A stretch of DNA of 64,000 nt from Oleispira sp963933055 (GCA_963933055.1 CAWVSY010000013.1:5387-69386), one strand, 5' to 3'; counted from the first letter of the stretch, positions 51,053 to 60,536 are shown. Translations and numbers: made by a program. Notes: generated by a model from the sequence alone, not told the origin.

Positions 51053-53329
51053 TTAAATCTTACACGCACCGCCTTCACAGCCATCGTCTTCAACTTCCGG
51101 TGCTTGCGGATCAGACATACCATCACGAGTATTGTGATAATAAAGCGTCTTAAGACCGTTTTTATAAGCACTTAACAAGTCTTTTAATAGCACTTGCATC
51201 GGAACTTTATTGCCTTCAAAGCGTGATGGATCGTAGTTGGTATTGGCTGAAATCGCTTGGTCGACGAATTTCTGCATAATTCCTACAAGTTGCAAATAAC
51301 CTTGGTTATTTGGAATGTTCCATAACAGCTCATAGTTTTGACGTAAGCGATTAAACTCAGGTACGACCTGCTTTAAAATGCCGTCTTTTGATTGCTTAAC
51401 GCTGATATAACCACGTGGTGGTTCGATACCATTGGTTGCGTTACTGATCTGAGACGACGTTTCAGAAGGCATTAATGCAGTTAAGGTTGAGTTACGCAAA
51501 CCTGTCTTTTGAATCTCGGCGCGTAATGCTTCCCAGTCATACGCCAATGGCTCATCACAGAACTTATCAACGTCTTTCTTGTAGGTATCAATCGGTAAGA
51601 TACCTTGAGCATAGGTTGTTTCAGCAAACGCTTCGCAAGCACCTTGCTCTTGTGCAAGCTTGTTAGACGCACTCAATAAATAATACTGAATCGCTTCAAA
51701 TGTGCGGTGGGTTAAACCATTCGCGCTGCCGTCAGAATACTTAACGCCATTTTTGGCTAGGTAGTATGCGTAGTTGATGACACCAACCCCTAGAGTACGA
51801 CGGTTTAAGCTGGCTTTTTGCGCGGCGATCATTGGGTAGTCTTGATAAGATAATAGGCTATCCAGTGCACGTACCACTAAATCAGATAACTCTTCTAGTT
51901 CATCAAGATTCTCAAGGCTGCCTAGGTTAAACGCTGCAAGTGTACAAAGCGCGATTTCACCTTCTTCGTCATTTACGTCTTGCAGTGGCTTAGTCGGTAA
52001 CGCGATTTCTAAACATAGGTTAGATTGGCGAACCGGGGCAACTTCAGGATTGAACGGACTGTGAGTATTACAGTGATCAACGTTCTGAATGTAAATACGA
52101 CCAGTACCTGCGCGTTCTTGCATCAAGGTAGAGAACAGGTCAACGGCTTTAACCGTTGTTTTACGAATAGAAGCATCTTGTTCGTACTGGGTATATAAAC
52201 GTTCAAATTTTTCTTGGTCAGCAAAGAATGCATCGTACAAACCAGGAGCATCAGAAGGCGAGAATAATGTGATGTCTTGATTCTTTAATAAGCGCTCATA
52301 CATCACTTTGTTTAGCTGAACGCCATAATCTAAGTGGCGCACACGGTTTTCTTCAACACCGCGGTTATTTTTTAATACCAGCAGTGATTCAACTTCTAAA
52401 TGCCATAGTGGGTAGAACAATGTCGCTGCGCCGCCACGAACACCACCTTGAGAGCAGGATTTAACTGCGGTTTGGAAGTGCTTATAGAATGGGATACAAC
52501 CTGTGTGAAAGGCTTCACCACCACGAATAGGGCTACCCAGTGCACGAATGCGTCCACCGTTAATGCCAATGCCAGCACGCTGAGAGACGTACTTAACGAT
52601 GGCACTGGATGCTGCATTGATTGAATCTAGGCTATCACCAGCTTCAATCAATACGCACGAGCTGAATTGACGGGTGGGTGTACGCACACCGGCCATAATA
52701 GGCGTCGGCAAAGAAATCTTAAAGCTAGAAGCCGCATCATAGAAACGTTTGATGAAATCTAAACGACGCTCTTTGTCGTATTGTGCGAACAGGCAGGCCG
52801 CAATTAATACGTACAAAAACTGTGCGCTTTCGTAAATGTCACCGCTCACACGGTTTTGAACGAGGTATTTACCTTCTAACTGCTTAACCGCAGCATAGCT
52901 GAAATTCATGTCGCGGCTATGATCTAGGAAAGCATCCATCGCCGCATATTCTTCAGCGCTGTAGTCTTTTAATAACTCACTATCGTAGCGGTTATCTGCC
53001 ACCATTTTTTGCACATGGTCAAAAAGTGCAGGTGGCTCAAATTGGCCATAAGCCTTTTTACGCAAATGGAAAATATTTAAGCGCGCGGCTAAATATTGAT
53101 AGTCTGGAACTTCTTCAGAGATTAAATCGGCAGCCGCTTTAATCAAGGTTTCATGAATTTCGGATGTGGTAATACCATCAAAAAATTGTAAGTGAGCTTT
53201 TAGCTCAACTTCAGAAACAGAAACTTTGTCCAATCCTTCGGCTGCCCAATCGACAACTTTGTGGATCTTATCTAAATCAATTGTCTCTTGGCGACCATCT
53301 CTTTTGGTTACGTAAAGCGCGCTAGTCAT
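51053..53329 (-). CDS. nrdA: class Ia ribonucleotide reductase large subunit NrdA
   Basis: A 758-residue alpha subunit. An N-terminal ATP cone (VTKRDGRQETIDLDKIHKVV) regulates overall activity. The substrate site has SSCVLIEAGDSLDS and the radical motif NLCLEI. The C-terminal redox pair is CEGGAC, the tail that is re-reduced by thioredoxin or glutaredoxin. Normal length. Transcription should start from a region holding two NrdR-like boxes and a DnaA box at 53475-53536. Confidence 0.97.
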   Translation of the reverse strand: MTSALYVTKRDGRQETIDLDKIHKVVDWAAEGLDKVSVSEVELKAHLQFFDGITTSEIHETLIKAAADLISEEVPDYQYLAARLNIFHLRKKAYGQFEPPALFDHVQKMVADNRYDSELLKDYSAEEYAAMDAFLDHSRDMNFSYAAVKQLEGKYLVQNRVSGDIYESAQFLYVLIAACLFAQYDKERRLDFIKRFYDAASSFKISLPTPIMAGVRTPTRQFSSCVLIEAGDSLDSINAASSAIVKYVSQRAGIGINGGRIRALGSPIRGGEAFHTGCIPFYKHFQTAVKSCSQGGVRGGAATLFYPLWHLEVESLLVLKNNRGVEENRVRHLDYGVQLNKVMYERLLKNQDITLFSPSDAPGLYDAFFADQEKFERLYTQYEQDASIRKTTVKAVDLFSTLMQERAGTGRIYIQNVDHCNTHSPFNPEVAPVRQSNLCLEIALPTKPLQDVNDEEGEIALCTLAAFNLGSLENLDELEELSDLVVRALDSLLSYQDYPMIAAQKASLNRRTLGVGVINYAYYLAKNGVKYSDGSANGLTHRTFEAIQYYLLSASNKLAQEQGACEAFAETTYAQGILPIDTYKKDVDKFCDEPLAYDWEALRAEIQKTGLRNSTLTALMPSETSSQISNATNGIEPPRGYISVKQSKDGILKQVVPEFNRLRQNYELLWNIPNNQGYLQLVGIMQKFVDQAISANTNYDPSRFEGNKVPMQVLLKDLLSAYKNGLKTLYYHNTRDGMSDPQAPEVEDDGCEGGACKI

Positions 53330-53368
53330 ATATTTCGGTGCCTGTTGAAAATCGTGTGATCTCTATAT

Positions 53369-53387
53369 TGCTCACATTAAGTGAGCA
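53369..53387. repeat. inverted repeat in the nrdA leader
   Basis: TGCTCAC-ATTAA-GTGAGCA: perfect seven-base arms, 40 bp from the nrdA start. Possible operator or leader hairpin. Confidence 0.35.
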
Positions 53388-53474
53388 CGAAAATACGGTT
53401 AAGTTTGACGCTCTGCTTGATCTTAAATCGAATGACGTGTAGGCCATTGTTAATAGGCGTGTTCTCTAACCGAG

Positions 53475-53522
53475 ACACAGGATATTGCGGTTTAGGGTTC
53501 ATTTCAACCCCTTATGTAGTGT
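53475..53522 (-). promoter_or_regulatory. paired NrdR-like boxes upstream of nrdA
   Basis: ACACAGGATATTGCGG (53475-53490) and ACCCCTTATGTAGTGT (53507-53522) each match about 12 of 16 positions of the NrdR consensus ACACWAYATMTWGTGT. They are 32 bp apart start to start, the three-helical-turn spacing typical of NrdR pairs. The 404-bp gap between nrdA and the response-regulator gene also holds the items listed at 53369, 53528 and 53629; the remainder is A+T-rich without recognised features. Confidence 0.55.
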
Positions 53523-53527
53523 TTGCC

Positions 53528-53536
53528 TGTGGATAA
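53528..53536 (-). promoter_or_regulatory. DnaA box upstream of nrdA
   Basis: TGTGGATAA is the exact complement of the strong box TTATCCACA, six bases beyond the second NrdR-like box. A near match (TGTGGAAAT) follows. DnaA regulates nrdAB in E. coli. Confidence 0.6.
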
Positions 53537-53628
53537 CTTGTGGAAATTACGTGGACACATATTTCCTCTAAGATAGCTGAAAAATAGCTTGAATGTAGAG
53601 TAAAAATACAGTGCGCTTTTACAATTTT

Positions 53629-53652
53629 CACTGAATTAAATAATACTCAGTG
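53629..53652. repeat. inverted repeat upstream of the response-regulator gene
   Basis: CACTGA-N12-TCAGTG, 81 bp before the response-regulator start. It may be an autoregulatory operator; this is inference. Confidence 0.3.
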
Positions 53653-53732
53653 CAATCAAGCCATTTAGCGTCTAAAGTTATATATAAGCCTTTCAATATA
53701 ACGGCAGTTCAGAAATTGGATAGGAAAATAGC

Positions 53733-54473
53733 GTGGAATTAAAGCAAGGCAGTGGCCAAGACGAAAACTGGCGTATATTAATCGTAGAAGATGATGAACG
53801 ATTAGCGACTCTAACCAAAGACTATCTTGAAAGCAATGGCCTTCAAGTATCAGTAGAAGGTGATGGTAGTCGAGCCATTGAGCGAATTAAAACTGAGCAG
53901 CCAGATCTTGTTGTATTAGATTTAATGCTGCCGGGCGAAGATGGGTTGGCGGTTTGCCGCATTGTACGCCCACATTATTCGGGTCCTATTTTAATGCTAA
54001 CCGCACGTACTGAAGATCTTGATCAGGTATTGGGGTTAGAAATGGGGGCGGATGATTATGTTGCCAAACCTGTGCGCCCACGAGTTTTATTAGCTCGAAT
54101 TCGTGCGTTATTACGTCGAGTTAAAGAGCAAGCAGAAAATCATGATAATCAAGACGAAGCATCGGCTAAGCGCTTGACGTTTGGTAACTTGGTAGTTGAT
54201 AGCTCAATGCGTGAAGCCTGGTTAGACGGTGAAAGTATTGACTTAACCAGTGCCGAGTTTGATTTGTTATGGTTATTGTCGAGCAGTGCTGGCCACGTAT
54301 TAACGCGTGAAGAAATTTTCCATCAGTTGCGCGGCATCGAATACGATGGGCAAGATCGATCCATTGATGTGCGAGTTTCTCGCATACGTCCTAAAGTCGG
54401 TGATGATCCCATCAATCCTAAGCGTATTAAGACAGTGCGCAGCAAAGGGTACTTGTTCGTTAAAGAGATTTAA
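53733..54473 (+). CDS. OmpR-family response regulator (RstA-like)
   Basis: A 246-residue regulator starting at GTG. The receiver has D63 (LVVLDLMLPGEDG) and ends with YVAKPVRPR. The winged helix shows LTSAEFDLLWLLSSSAGHVL, RSIDVRVSRIRPKVGDD and IKTVRSKGYLF. A kinase gene follows after 92 bp. In P. aeruginosa I recall a comparable pair next to nrdA. The signal is unknown; the RstA resemblance is by overall type. Confidence 0.9.
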   Translation: MELKQGSGQDENWRILIVEDDERLATLTKDYLESNGLQVSVEGDGSRAIERIKTEQPDLVVLDLMLPGEDGLAVCRIVRPHYSGPILMLTARTEDLDQVLGLEMGADDYVAKPVRPRVLLARIRALLRRVKEQAENHDNQDEASAKRLTFGNLVVDSSMREAWLDGESIDLTSAEFDLLWLLSSSAGHVLTREEIFHQLRGIEYDGQDRSIDVRVSRIRPKVGDDPINPKRIKTVRSKGYLFVKEI

Positions 54474-54565
54474 TCTTAAGATCCTAGTGTGTTAATGCAC
54501 CACTCGTTCTGGGTGGTGTTCTTTGTATCTGCCAATCAATATTAGAAAAATTAGGAGTAATACAC

Positions 54566-56131
54566 ATTTTTATTCGAGTTTATTCCGGCTTGTTAGCAGC
54601 GCTGGTCAGTGTTGTATTACTGTGTATGTTGGCGTTGAATCTAGTGGACCATGTGCGCAATGTTCAATTCAACCAAGACGTTGTGCGTGGCAGTCTTTAT
54701 CAAATCTCTCAGCGGTTACAGTATGATTTAACCGAGAAGGCTGAATTAGAAGCCCTCTTTGATTTGCAAATCGAAATTATTAGTCGTGAAAATGCTCAGC
54801 TAGATGAATATCAACTTAGCCGTTTAAGTCGCAATGATGTATTAATGCTGAGTGATGAATTGGGTTACGAAGCTCAGCTTATTCGCGGCTTAAATGATGA
54901 CAGCGTTATGCAAGTCACCTTGAGCAGCGTCAGCGAAGTACAAGGTCAGGCAACCGGTCGTCTTCTATTGCAAGACTGGCAGCGCAGTGGCTTAAGTATT
55001 GAAGAATTTTTACTCGATGTATCCCCACATTTTGGTTATCCGTTAACGCTCTTACCGCTTTCACAGCTTGATTTAAGCAAGAACGATTTAGCACGTTTGC
55101 ACGATGGTGATGTTCTGGTACGAATTACTATTGATGGTGACGGTGCGGAAACGATTGTGAAGTTGCCAGAAAGTAATCGGGCGATTCGTATGGGGCCTGT
55201 GAAAGCGTTTAAACAATACGCACCTATGGGGATGGGAATCATTATATTTATTGGTTTCATGCTGCTTGGTTTAGGGGTTTATTGGGTTGTTAGCTCATTT
55301 GAAATGCGCTTGCGAAAACTTGAACAGGCTACTAGCCGACTATCTCAGGGGCACCTTAATGCGCGTGTTGGTATTCATGGCGCTGATCCTGTCAGTCGCT
55401 TAGGGCAATCATTTAATAAAATGGCGGAGCATATTCAACGCTTAATCAGCGTTCAGCGCGAAATGGTTCGGGCTGTTTCTCATGAATTAAGAACACCGGT
55501 TGCCCGCATTCGCTTTGGGTTACAAATTATTGAAGATACGGCTGGTGATGATCCTTTTGTAATGAAACAACTGACGGGCATGGATTCCGACATTCAGGAA
55601 TTGGATGAGTTAATTGACGAAATTCTGACCTATGCACGTTTAGAAGAAGGTGGGCCGCTACTTGATTTTGAATTGACCAATATTCAAGAGTTGGTTTTGC
55701 AGCTGGTCGATGAAGCGCGCCCGCCTGAGCATGTAGAGGTCAAGTACGGGGGTTCAATTGGCTCGCAGCATGAAGCAGAAGTTGAATATCGTTATATGCA
55801 TCGTGCCATTCAAAATTTAATTGGTAATGCCTGTCGTTATGCAAAGTCGCAAGTGATTGTGACGTTTTCCGTCGGCGCCGATACTTGCCGTGTCGATGTT
55901 GCGGATGATGGCCCTGGCATTCCCGAAGAAGAGTGGAATCGAGTTTTCACGCCTTTTGCACGCCTTGATGATAGTCGCACTCGAAGCTCGGGAGGGTATG
56001 GCTTAGGGTTGTCGATTGTTAGACGAATTACTTATTGGCATGGTGGTCGTGCGATGGTGAGTCGTGATGAGCGCTTAGGTGGAGCAAAATTTAGCTTAGT
56101 TTGGCCTAAGCGTCACCAAGAAATTGTTTAA
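54566..56131 (+). CDS. membrane sensor histidine kinase, possible AUU start
   Basis: A kinase with two membrane helices (first at residues about 5-28, second LLGLGVYWVVSS), a periplasmic domain of about 190 residues, HAMP, H-box AVSHELRTPVARI, N-box NLIGNACRYA, G1 DDGPGIPEEEW and G2 GGYGLGLSIVRR. No ATG or GTG begins the frame. TTAGGAG (54551-54557) lies eight bases before an ATT at 54566, giving FIRVYSGLLAALV, a natural-looking N-terminus. A TTG at 54590 cuts into the first membrane helix and has no ribosome site. Partner of the preceding response regulator. Confidence 0.9.
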   Translation: MFIRVYSGLLAALVSVVLLCMLALNLVDHVRNVQFNQDVVRGSLYQISQRLQYDLTEKAELEALFDLQIEIISRENAQLDEYQLSRLSRNDVLMLSDELGYEAQLIRGLNDDSVMQVTLSSVSEVQGQATGRLLLQDWQRSGLSIEEFLLDVSPHFGYPLTLLPLSQLDLSKNDLARLHDGDVLVRITIDGDGAETIVKLPESNRAIRMGPVKAFKQYAPMGMGIIIFIGFMLLGLGVYWVVSSFEMRLRKLEQATSRLSQGHLNARVGIHGADPVSRLGQSFNKMAEHIQRLISVQREMVRAVSHELRTPVARIRFGLQIIEDTAGDDPFVMKQLTGMDSDIQELDELIDEILTYARLEEGGPLLDFELTNIQELVLQLVDEARPPEHVEVKYGGSIGSQHEAEVEYRYMHRAIQNLIGNACRYAKSQVIVTFSVGADTCRVDVADDGPGIPEEEWNRVFTPFARLDDSRTRSSGGYGLGLSIVRRITYWHGGRAMVSRDERLGGAKFSLVWPKRHQEIV

Positions 56132-56140
56132 GTCATCTTG

Positions 56141-56167
56141 AGTATTGTAATCAATGATTACAATACT
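56141..56167. repeat. 27-bp perfect palindrome downstream of the kinase gene
   Basis: AGTATTGTAATCA and TGATTACAATACT are perfect 13-base arms around a single A, ten bases past the kinase stop. No U-run follows. Shape fits an operator or a very tight RNA hairpin. Confidence 0.6.
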
Positions 56168-56209
56168 AACAAAACGTAACGATTAACTACTTAGAATTAA
56201 CAGACAGGT

Positions 56210-56326
56210 ATGACAATGACTGGCATATTTACGTTACGTATCCTTTGGACACGTGGTGAGAATGTAGCGAAAATATTCGCTTTTAGGGACTCTATTATTA
56301 TTAATAGGGCCCCTTTTTTTGCCTAG
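56210..56326 (+). other. possible short transcript or 38-codon reading frame
   Basis: Between the 27-bp palindrome and a strong terminator there is a stretch that could encode 38 residues from ATG 56210 (36 from ATG 56216) to TAG 56326. The frame runs through the terminator hairpin, which argues against a real peptide. A small RNA ending at the terminator, or simply the 3' leader of the two-component mRNA, is an equal alternative. No family resemblance. Confidence 0.15.
56285..56320 (+). terminator. intrinsic terminator downstream of the two-component operon
   Basis: AGGGACTCTATTA pairs with TAATAGGGCCCCT (G:U and one mismatch) and is followed by seven T. It separates the plus-strand kinase from the convergent metR. 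Confidence 0.75.
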
Positions 56327-56354
56327 CGTTTATCGCTTAATGACGCCGCATCTT

Positions 56355-57275
56355 TTAAAGCTTAACTGGCTCAATTCCTACCAAGTTGTCATGACATACC
56401 TGCAGAGACTGCTGCAAAAAATCACTCATATAGCTTGTTTCTTTTTGATCTTCGCGAATAGCGGCGTAGAGCGTTGGCCAGATGCCACTTTTACCCAATG
56501 GTTTTGAGGTAATCAATCCGGCATTCAAATAAGGCTGTAAAGCCCAGTTTGGCAAGCAAGCAACCCCCCGGCCACTAGCAACTAATTGTACGATCATCAA
56601 GGTTAAGTCTGCTTGGCGAGTACTGTTCGGTTCAATATTGTTGGGATCAAGAAATTGAGTGAAAATATCAAGGCGCTTGCGTTCGACAGGATAGTGAATC
56701 AGTGTTTGATCGGCTAAATCGTGCGCTTCGATATATTTACTGTCAACTAACGCATGTTGATTGGCGATGGCCAGGAGTGCTTGGTAGCGAAATAATGGCT
56801 GATAATAGATGCCTGCCATGGGTATGGGGTCGGCGGTAACAACAAGATCTAAATCGCCACGGGCTAGTGCCGGTAGCGGTTCAAAGTGAAAACTGGCCAT
56901 TAAATCTATTTCAACTTCTGGCCACTGGTCGCGAAAACTATTAATCGCGGGCATTAGCCAATCAAAACAGCTGTGGCACTCAATGGCCATGTGTAAGCGA
57001 CCAGCCTGTCCACCCGCCAATTTTTTAATGTCTCGATTGGTTTGTTCAAGCTGAGGCATGACCTTGTCGGCAAGCTCTAGAATATGCTCTCCGGCTCGAG
57101 TGAAACGAATGGGTTTGGTTTTGCGTACAAATAAACTCAAGCTTAAACGTTCTTCAACATCTTTTAGTTGGTGAGACAGCGCTGATTGCGTTAAATGTAA
57201 GCGTTTGGCCGCTTCTACGAGAGAGCCGCCATCACGAAGTGCGCGCACGGTTTTAAGATGCTTGATTTCCAGCAT
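56355..57275 (-). CDS. metR: LysR-type methionine regulator MetR
   Basis: A 306-residue LysR protein. The helix-turn-helix is SLVEAAKRLHLTQSALSHQL, and the IKHLKTVRALRDGGSL N-terminus and MAIECHSCFDWLMPAI block closely follow E. coli MetR, as does YPVERKRLDIFTQFL. MetR uses homocysteine to control methionine and one-carbon genes. No target gene lies beside it here, and no clear MetR box is visible. Same strand as the aer-like gene upstream (86-bp gap). Confidence 0.88.
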   Translation of the reverse strand: MLEIKHLKTVRALRDGGSLVEAAKRLHLTQSALSHQLKDVEERLSLSLFVRKTKPIRFTRAGEHILELADKVMPQLEQTNRDIKKLAGGQAGRLHMAIECHSCFDWLMPAINSFRDQWPEVEIDLMASFHFEPLPALARGDLDLVVTADPIPMAGIYYQPLFRYQALLAIANQHALVDSKYIEAHDLADQTLIHYPVERKRLDIFTQFLDPNNIEPNSTRQADLTLMIVQLVASGRGVACLPNWALQPYLNAGLITSKPLGKSGIWPTLYAAIREDQKETSYMSDFLQQSLQVCHDNLVGIEPVKL

Positions 57276-57361
57276 GGGAATATTCTTTATTGAGGAAAAT
57301 TAATGAAATTCTATAATTAACATGTGATTTTTTCAAGTTTGTCTTGCTAGAGTTTCCAAAT

Positions 57362-58903
57362 TTAACTAAAGCGTTCAATAATACTTTCTTGCTCGGCCAT
57401 GAGTCTGGCTAATTCATCGCTGGCTTGAGCACTGCGCGTCGATACGGCTTCGACTTGTGACGATAAGCTGGCGAGGCGATTCAAACCTTGCTCTATTTGT
57501 AAAACCGTATCGGTTTGCTGGCGAATGGATTGGCTATTGGTTTGCGTACTGGTATGAATGGCATCAATATTGGTTTGGATGGCCGATAGCGAGCTATCAG
57601 CTTCATTCGCTTGTAGCAGGCAGTCCGCCGCATGCTGATTCCCTTCATCCATCGTGACTACGGCTAAATCTGCGCCTTTGGTTAACTTGCTTACAATGGT
57701 GTGAATTTCATCGGTGGATTCTTGGGTGCGTACCGCAAGATTTCTCACTTCGTCAGCAACAACAGCAAAGCCTCGCCCTTGCTCACCGGCGCGAGCCGCT
57801 TCGATAGCCGCATTCAGGGCCAACAGATTGGTTTGTTCAGCAATGGCTTTGATCGCATCTAGAAAGCGTTTAATGCTTTCCGTTTCGGCAGCCAGAGTGC
57901 TGACGGCATCCGATGCGGTAGTGAGCTCTTGGGCCAAGTTGTTGATTTTAGACGCGGTATTGGTGACGAGCTGATGCCCTTGTTTTACTTCTTCTTGCGC
58001 ATCGGTTGCTGCGAGATCGGTTTGCTCGGTATTACTGAGAAGTATTTGCGCTGATTCAGTAATTTGATGGCTGGCTTGAGCCAGTTGATCTGTTTCTTTA
58101 TTTTGGTTACGAACTTGCTCTAAATTGTCATCACTCATTGAGCGTGCTGATTGTGCCAGCGTATTGAGCCTCGCCATGTTGTCGTTGATACGAACGAGCA
58201 CGGTTTGTAAGCGACGTTTAAGAGTATGTTGAGCGAAGCAGAGTTTTCCTTGAGTACTGGTATCTCCGGAATAAATATAAGCGGCAAGCGAATCATCAAT
58301 AACACTGCTGGCAATGTCACTGAAGGATTTATTATCCTGTATTTTGTGAATGATGGCCCAGACAATGGCGGGCAGCATGATCGCCAGAGTCATTATCCAA
58401 TTATCTTGGCTTATGAGCATTGCCACCAGTGCTATTAACCAAGGCAAAAGCAGGGTGATGAAAGGCAGTGCTATTATTTTGGGGAGTGGAGCCTGACCTT
58501 TTTGTATTTTTTTATAGGCATTTTCTGCACGATCTATTTGATCTTGTTTAGGTTTGATACGAACGGATTCGTAGCCAACGATTTTACCGTTATCTAATAC
58601 CGGTGTGACGTAGGCATCGACCCAATAGAAATCACCATTCTTGCAGCGATTTTTAACCAACCCCTGCCAGTGATGGCCTGCGCTGATTTTATTCCACATA
58701 TCGGCAAAGGCGGCTTCGGGCATATCGGGATGGCGTACAATATTGTGTGCATGATCCATCAGTTCTTCTTTGCTGAAGCCACTTATGTCAATGAACGCTT
58801 GATTGCAGTGCGTAATCAGGCCTTTAACGTTTGTTGAAGAAACAAGGTGCGCACCATCACTCAGTACGACTTCATTCTGAGTAATGGGTTGATTGTTTTT
58901 CAT
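57362..58903 (-). CDS. aer: Aer-type aerotaxis receptor
   Basis: A 513-residue receptor. The N-terminal PAS has the FAD-PAS pattern of Aer (GFSKEELMDHAHNIVRHPDM, FADMWNKISAGHHWQGLVKN). Two membrane helices at about 145-180 (FITLLLPWLIALVAMLI, IMTLAIMLPAIVWAI) follow. The signalling domain has the conserved tip AIAEQTNLLALNAAIEAARA. There is no periplasmic domain and no C-terminal pentapeptide. It senses redox state and likely signals through the primary CheA. It is a second candidate oxygen/redox receptor in the window. Confidence 0.92.
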   Translation of the reverse strand: MKNNQPITQNEVVLSDGAHLVSSTNVKGLITHCNQAFIDISGFSKEELMDHAHNIVRHPDMPEAAFADMWNKISAGHHWQGLVKNRCKNGDFYWVDAYVTPVLDNGKIVGYESVRIKPKQDQIDRAENAYKKIQKGQAPLPKIIALPFITLLLPWLIALVAMLISQDNWIMTLAIMLPAIVWAIIHKIQDNKSFSDIASSVIDDSLAAYIYSGDTSTQGKLCFAQHTLKRRLQTVLVRINDNMARLNTLAQSARSMSDDNLEQVRNQNKETDQLAQASHQITESAQILLSNTEQTDLAATDAQEEVKQGHQLVTNTASKINNLAQELTTASDAVSTLAAETESIKRFLDAIKAIAEQTNLLALNAAIEAARAGEQGRGFAVVADEVRNLAVRTQESTDEIHTIVSKLTKGADLAVVTMDEGNQHAADCLLQANEADSSLSAIQTNIDAIHTSTQTNSQSIRQQTDTVLQIEQGLNRLASLSSQVEAVSTRSAQASDELARLMAEQESIIERFS

Positions 58904-59048
58904 ACTTACACCTAATTAGTGACAGAAATTTAAGACGGCTCTCTAATAACTATAGACGTATATTGTGGAAAGGCTTGGCGCAAAGCGTCAAGGCACGTAA
59001 AATCTTGAACATAACTAAAAAAATACCGTTAATTCAAGGAATCACCTC

Positions 59049-60536
59049 ATGTCCCGTTACCTTTTGGCTATTGATCAAGGTACTACTAGCAGTCGCGCCA
59101 TTATTTTTGATCTTGATGGGCATATTATCGCCACCAGTCAGCAAGAATTTGCGCAAATATTTCCTAAGGATGGTTGGGTTGAGCATGACCCTGAAACCAT
59201 TTGGAAGACGACCGAAGAAACCTGTCGTGAAGCAATTAAAAAAGCCGCATTGCAAGGTGAAGATATCGTCTCAATAGGCATTACCAATCAGCGTGAGACG
59301 ACGGTGGTTTGGGACAAAGAGACGGGGCAGCCTGTTTATAATGCGATTGTTTGGCAAGACCGTCGTACCGCCGATCGCTGTCAAAAACTAAGACAGCAAG
59401 AAGGCTTGGTAGAAAAGTTAACATCGAAGACGGGATTATTATTGGATCCTTATTTTTCGGCCAGCAAAATCGAATGGATCTTAGATAATGTAGAAGGTGC
59501 TCGAACGCGAGCAGACGCTGGCGAATTATTATTTGGCACCATTGATAGTTTTTTATTGTGGCGCTTAACGGGTGGTCAACAGCATGCTACGGATGCGACG
59601 AATGCTTCGCGCACATTATTATTTAACATTCATACCAATGAGTGGGATCGTGAGCTATTAGAGTTATTTAATATACCTGCCTGTATGTTGCCAGAAGTGC
59701 GTGATTGCGCCGCTGATTATGGTTATACAAAAGCAGATTTGTTTGGATCAGAAATCGCTATTGGTGGCATCGCGGGTGACCAGCAAGCGGCATTGGTTGG
59801 CCAAGCGTGCTTTGCTCCCGGTATGGCGAAAAGTACCTATGGTACTGGTTGTTTTATGATTATGAATACTGGCGAAAAAGCACTGCAATCGAAGAATCGT
59901 TTATTAACGACAATTGGTTATCGGATAAACGGCAAAACCCGTTATGCCTTAGAAGGCAGCATCTTTATGGCGGGGGCAACGATTCAGTGGATTCGTGATG
60001 GCCTGCAACTTATTTCAAATGCTAAAGAAAGCCAGTCATTAGCAGAAGAAACGGGCGCCGATAACTCTGTTTATATGGTTCCTGCTTTCACTGGACTCGG
60101 GGCACCTTATTGGGACCCAGAAGCGCGAGGTGCGATTTTTGGTTTGGCTCGCGATACGGGTATTAAAGAAATCGTTACCGCAGGTTTGCAATCGGTGTGC
60201 TATCAAACACGTGATTTGTTACAAGCTATGTCGCAAGATGGTGCGCGCCCGGCGAGTATTCGCGTTGATGGTGGCATGGTGGTTAATGATTGGTTGATGC
60301 AGTTTTTAGCGGATACTTTAGGGGTAACCATTGAACGCCCTCAGGTGACAGAAACGACGGCACTGGGCGTTGCCTATTTGGCAGGCTTGCAAGCGGGGAT
60401 TTTTGAAAGTCTAGAGCAAGTTGCGAATTTATGGCATAACGAAGCTAAATTTGAGCCGCAAATGAGTGAGTGCGATCGTGAACGCTTATATGCTGGTTGG
60501 TTAGAAGCTATTGGAAAAGTCTTAGGGAATAAATAA
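59049..60536 (+). CDS. glpK: glycerol kinase GlpK
   Basis: A 495-residue FGGY-family kinase: LLAIDQGTTSSRAIIFD, ITNQRETTVVWDKETG, AIVWQDRRTA, GTIDSFLLWRLTGG, MAKSTYGTGCFMIMNTG and FTGLGAPYWDPEARG. It phosphorylates glycerol to glycerol-3-phosphate. AAGGAATC lies before the ATG. No glpF or glpD adjoins, so it is an isolated glp gene here. Confidence 0.97.
   Translation: MSRYLLAIDQGTTSSRAIIFDLDGHIIATSQQEFAQIFPKDGWVEHDPETIWKTTEETCREAIKKAALQGEDIVSIGITNQRETTVVWDKETGQPVYNAIVWQDRRTADRCQKLRQQEGLVEKLTSKTGLLLDPYFSASKIEWILDNVEGARTRADAGELLFGTIDSFLLWRLTGGQQHATDATNASRTLLFNIHTNEWDRELLELFNIPACMLPEVRDCAADYGYTKADLFGSEIAIGGIAGDQQAALVGQACFAPGMAKSTYGTGCFMIMNTGEKALQSKNRLLTTIGYRINGKTRYALEGSIFMAGATIQWIRDGLQLISNAKESQSLAEETGADNSVYMVPAFTGLGAPYWDPEARGAIFGLARDTGIKEIVTAGLQSVCYQTRDLLQAMSQDGARPASIRVDGGMVVNDWLMQFLADTLGVTIERPQVTETTALGVAYLAGLQAGIFESLEQVANLWHNEAKFEPQMSECDRERLYAGWLEAIGKVLGNK

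Noticed and set aside
58935..58980. GCCGTCTT on the minus strand before aer as a sigma-28 promoter
   Set aside because: The -10 core fits, but no TAAA-type -35 lies 11 bases upstream.
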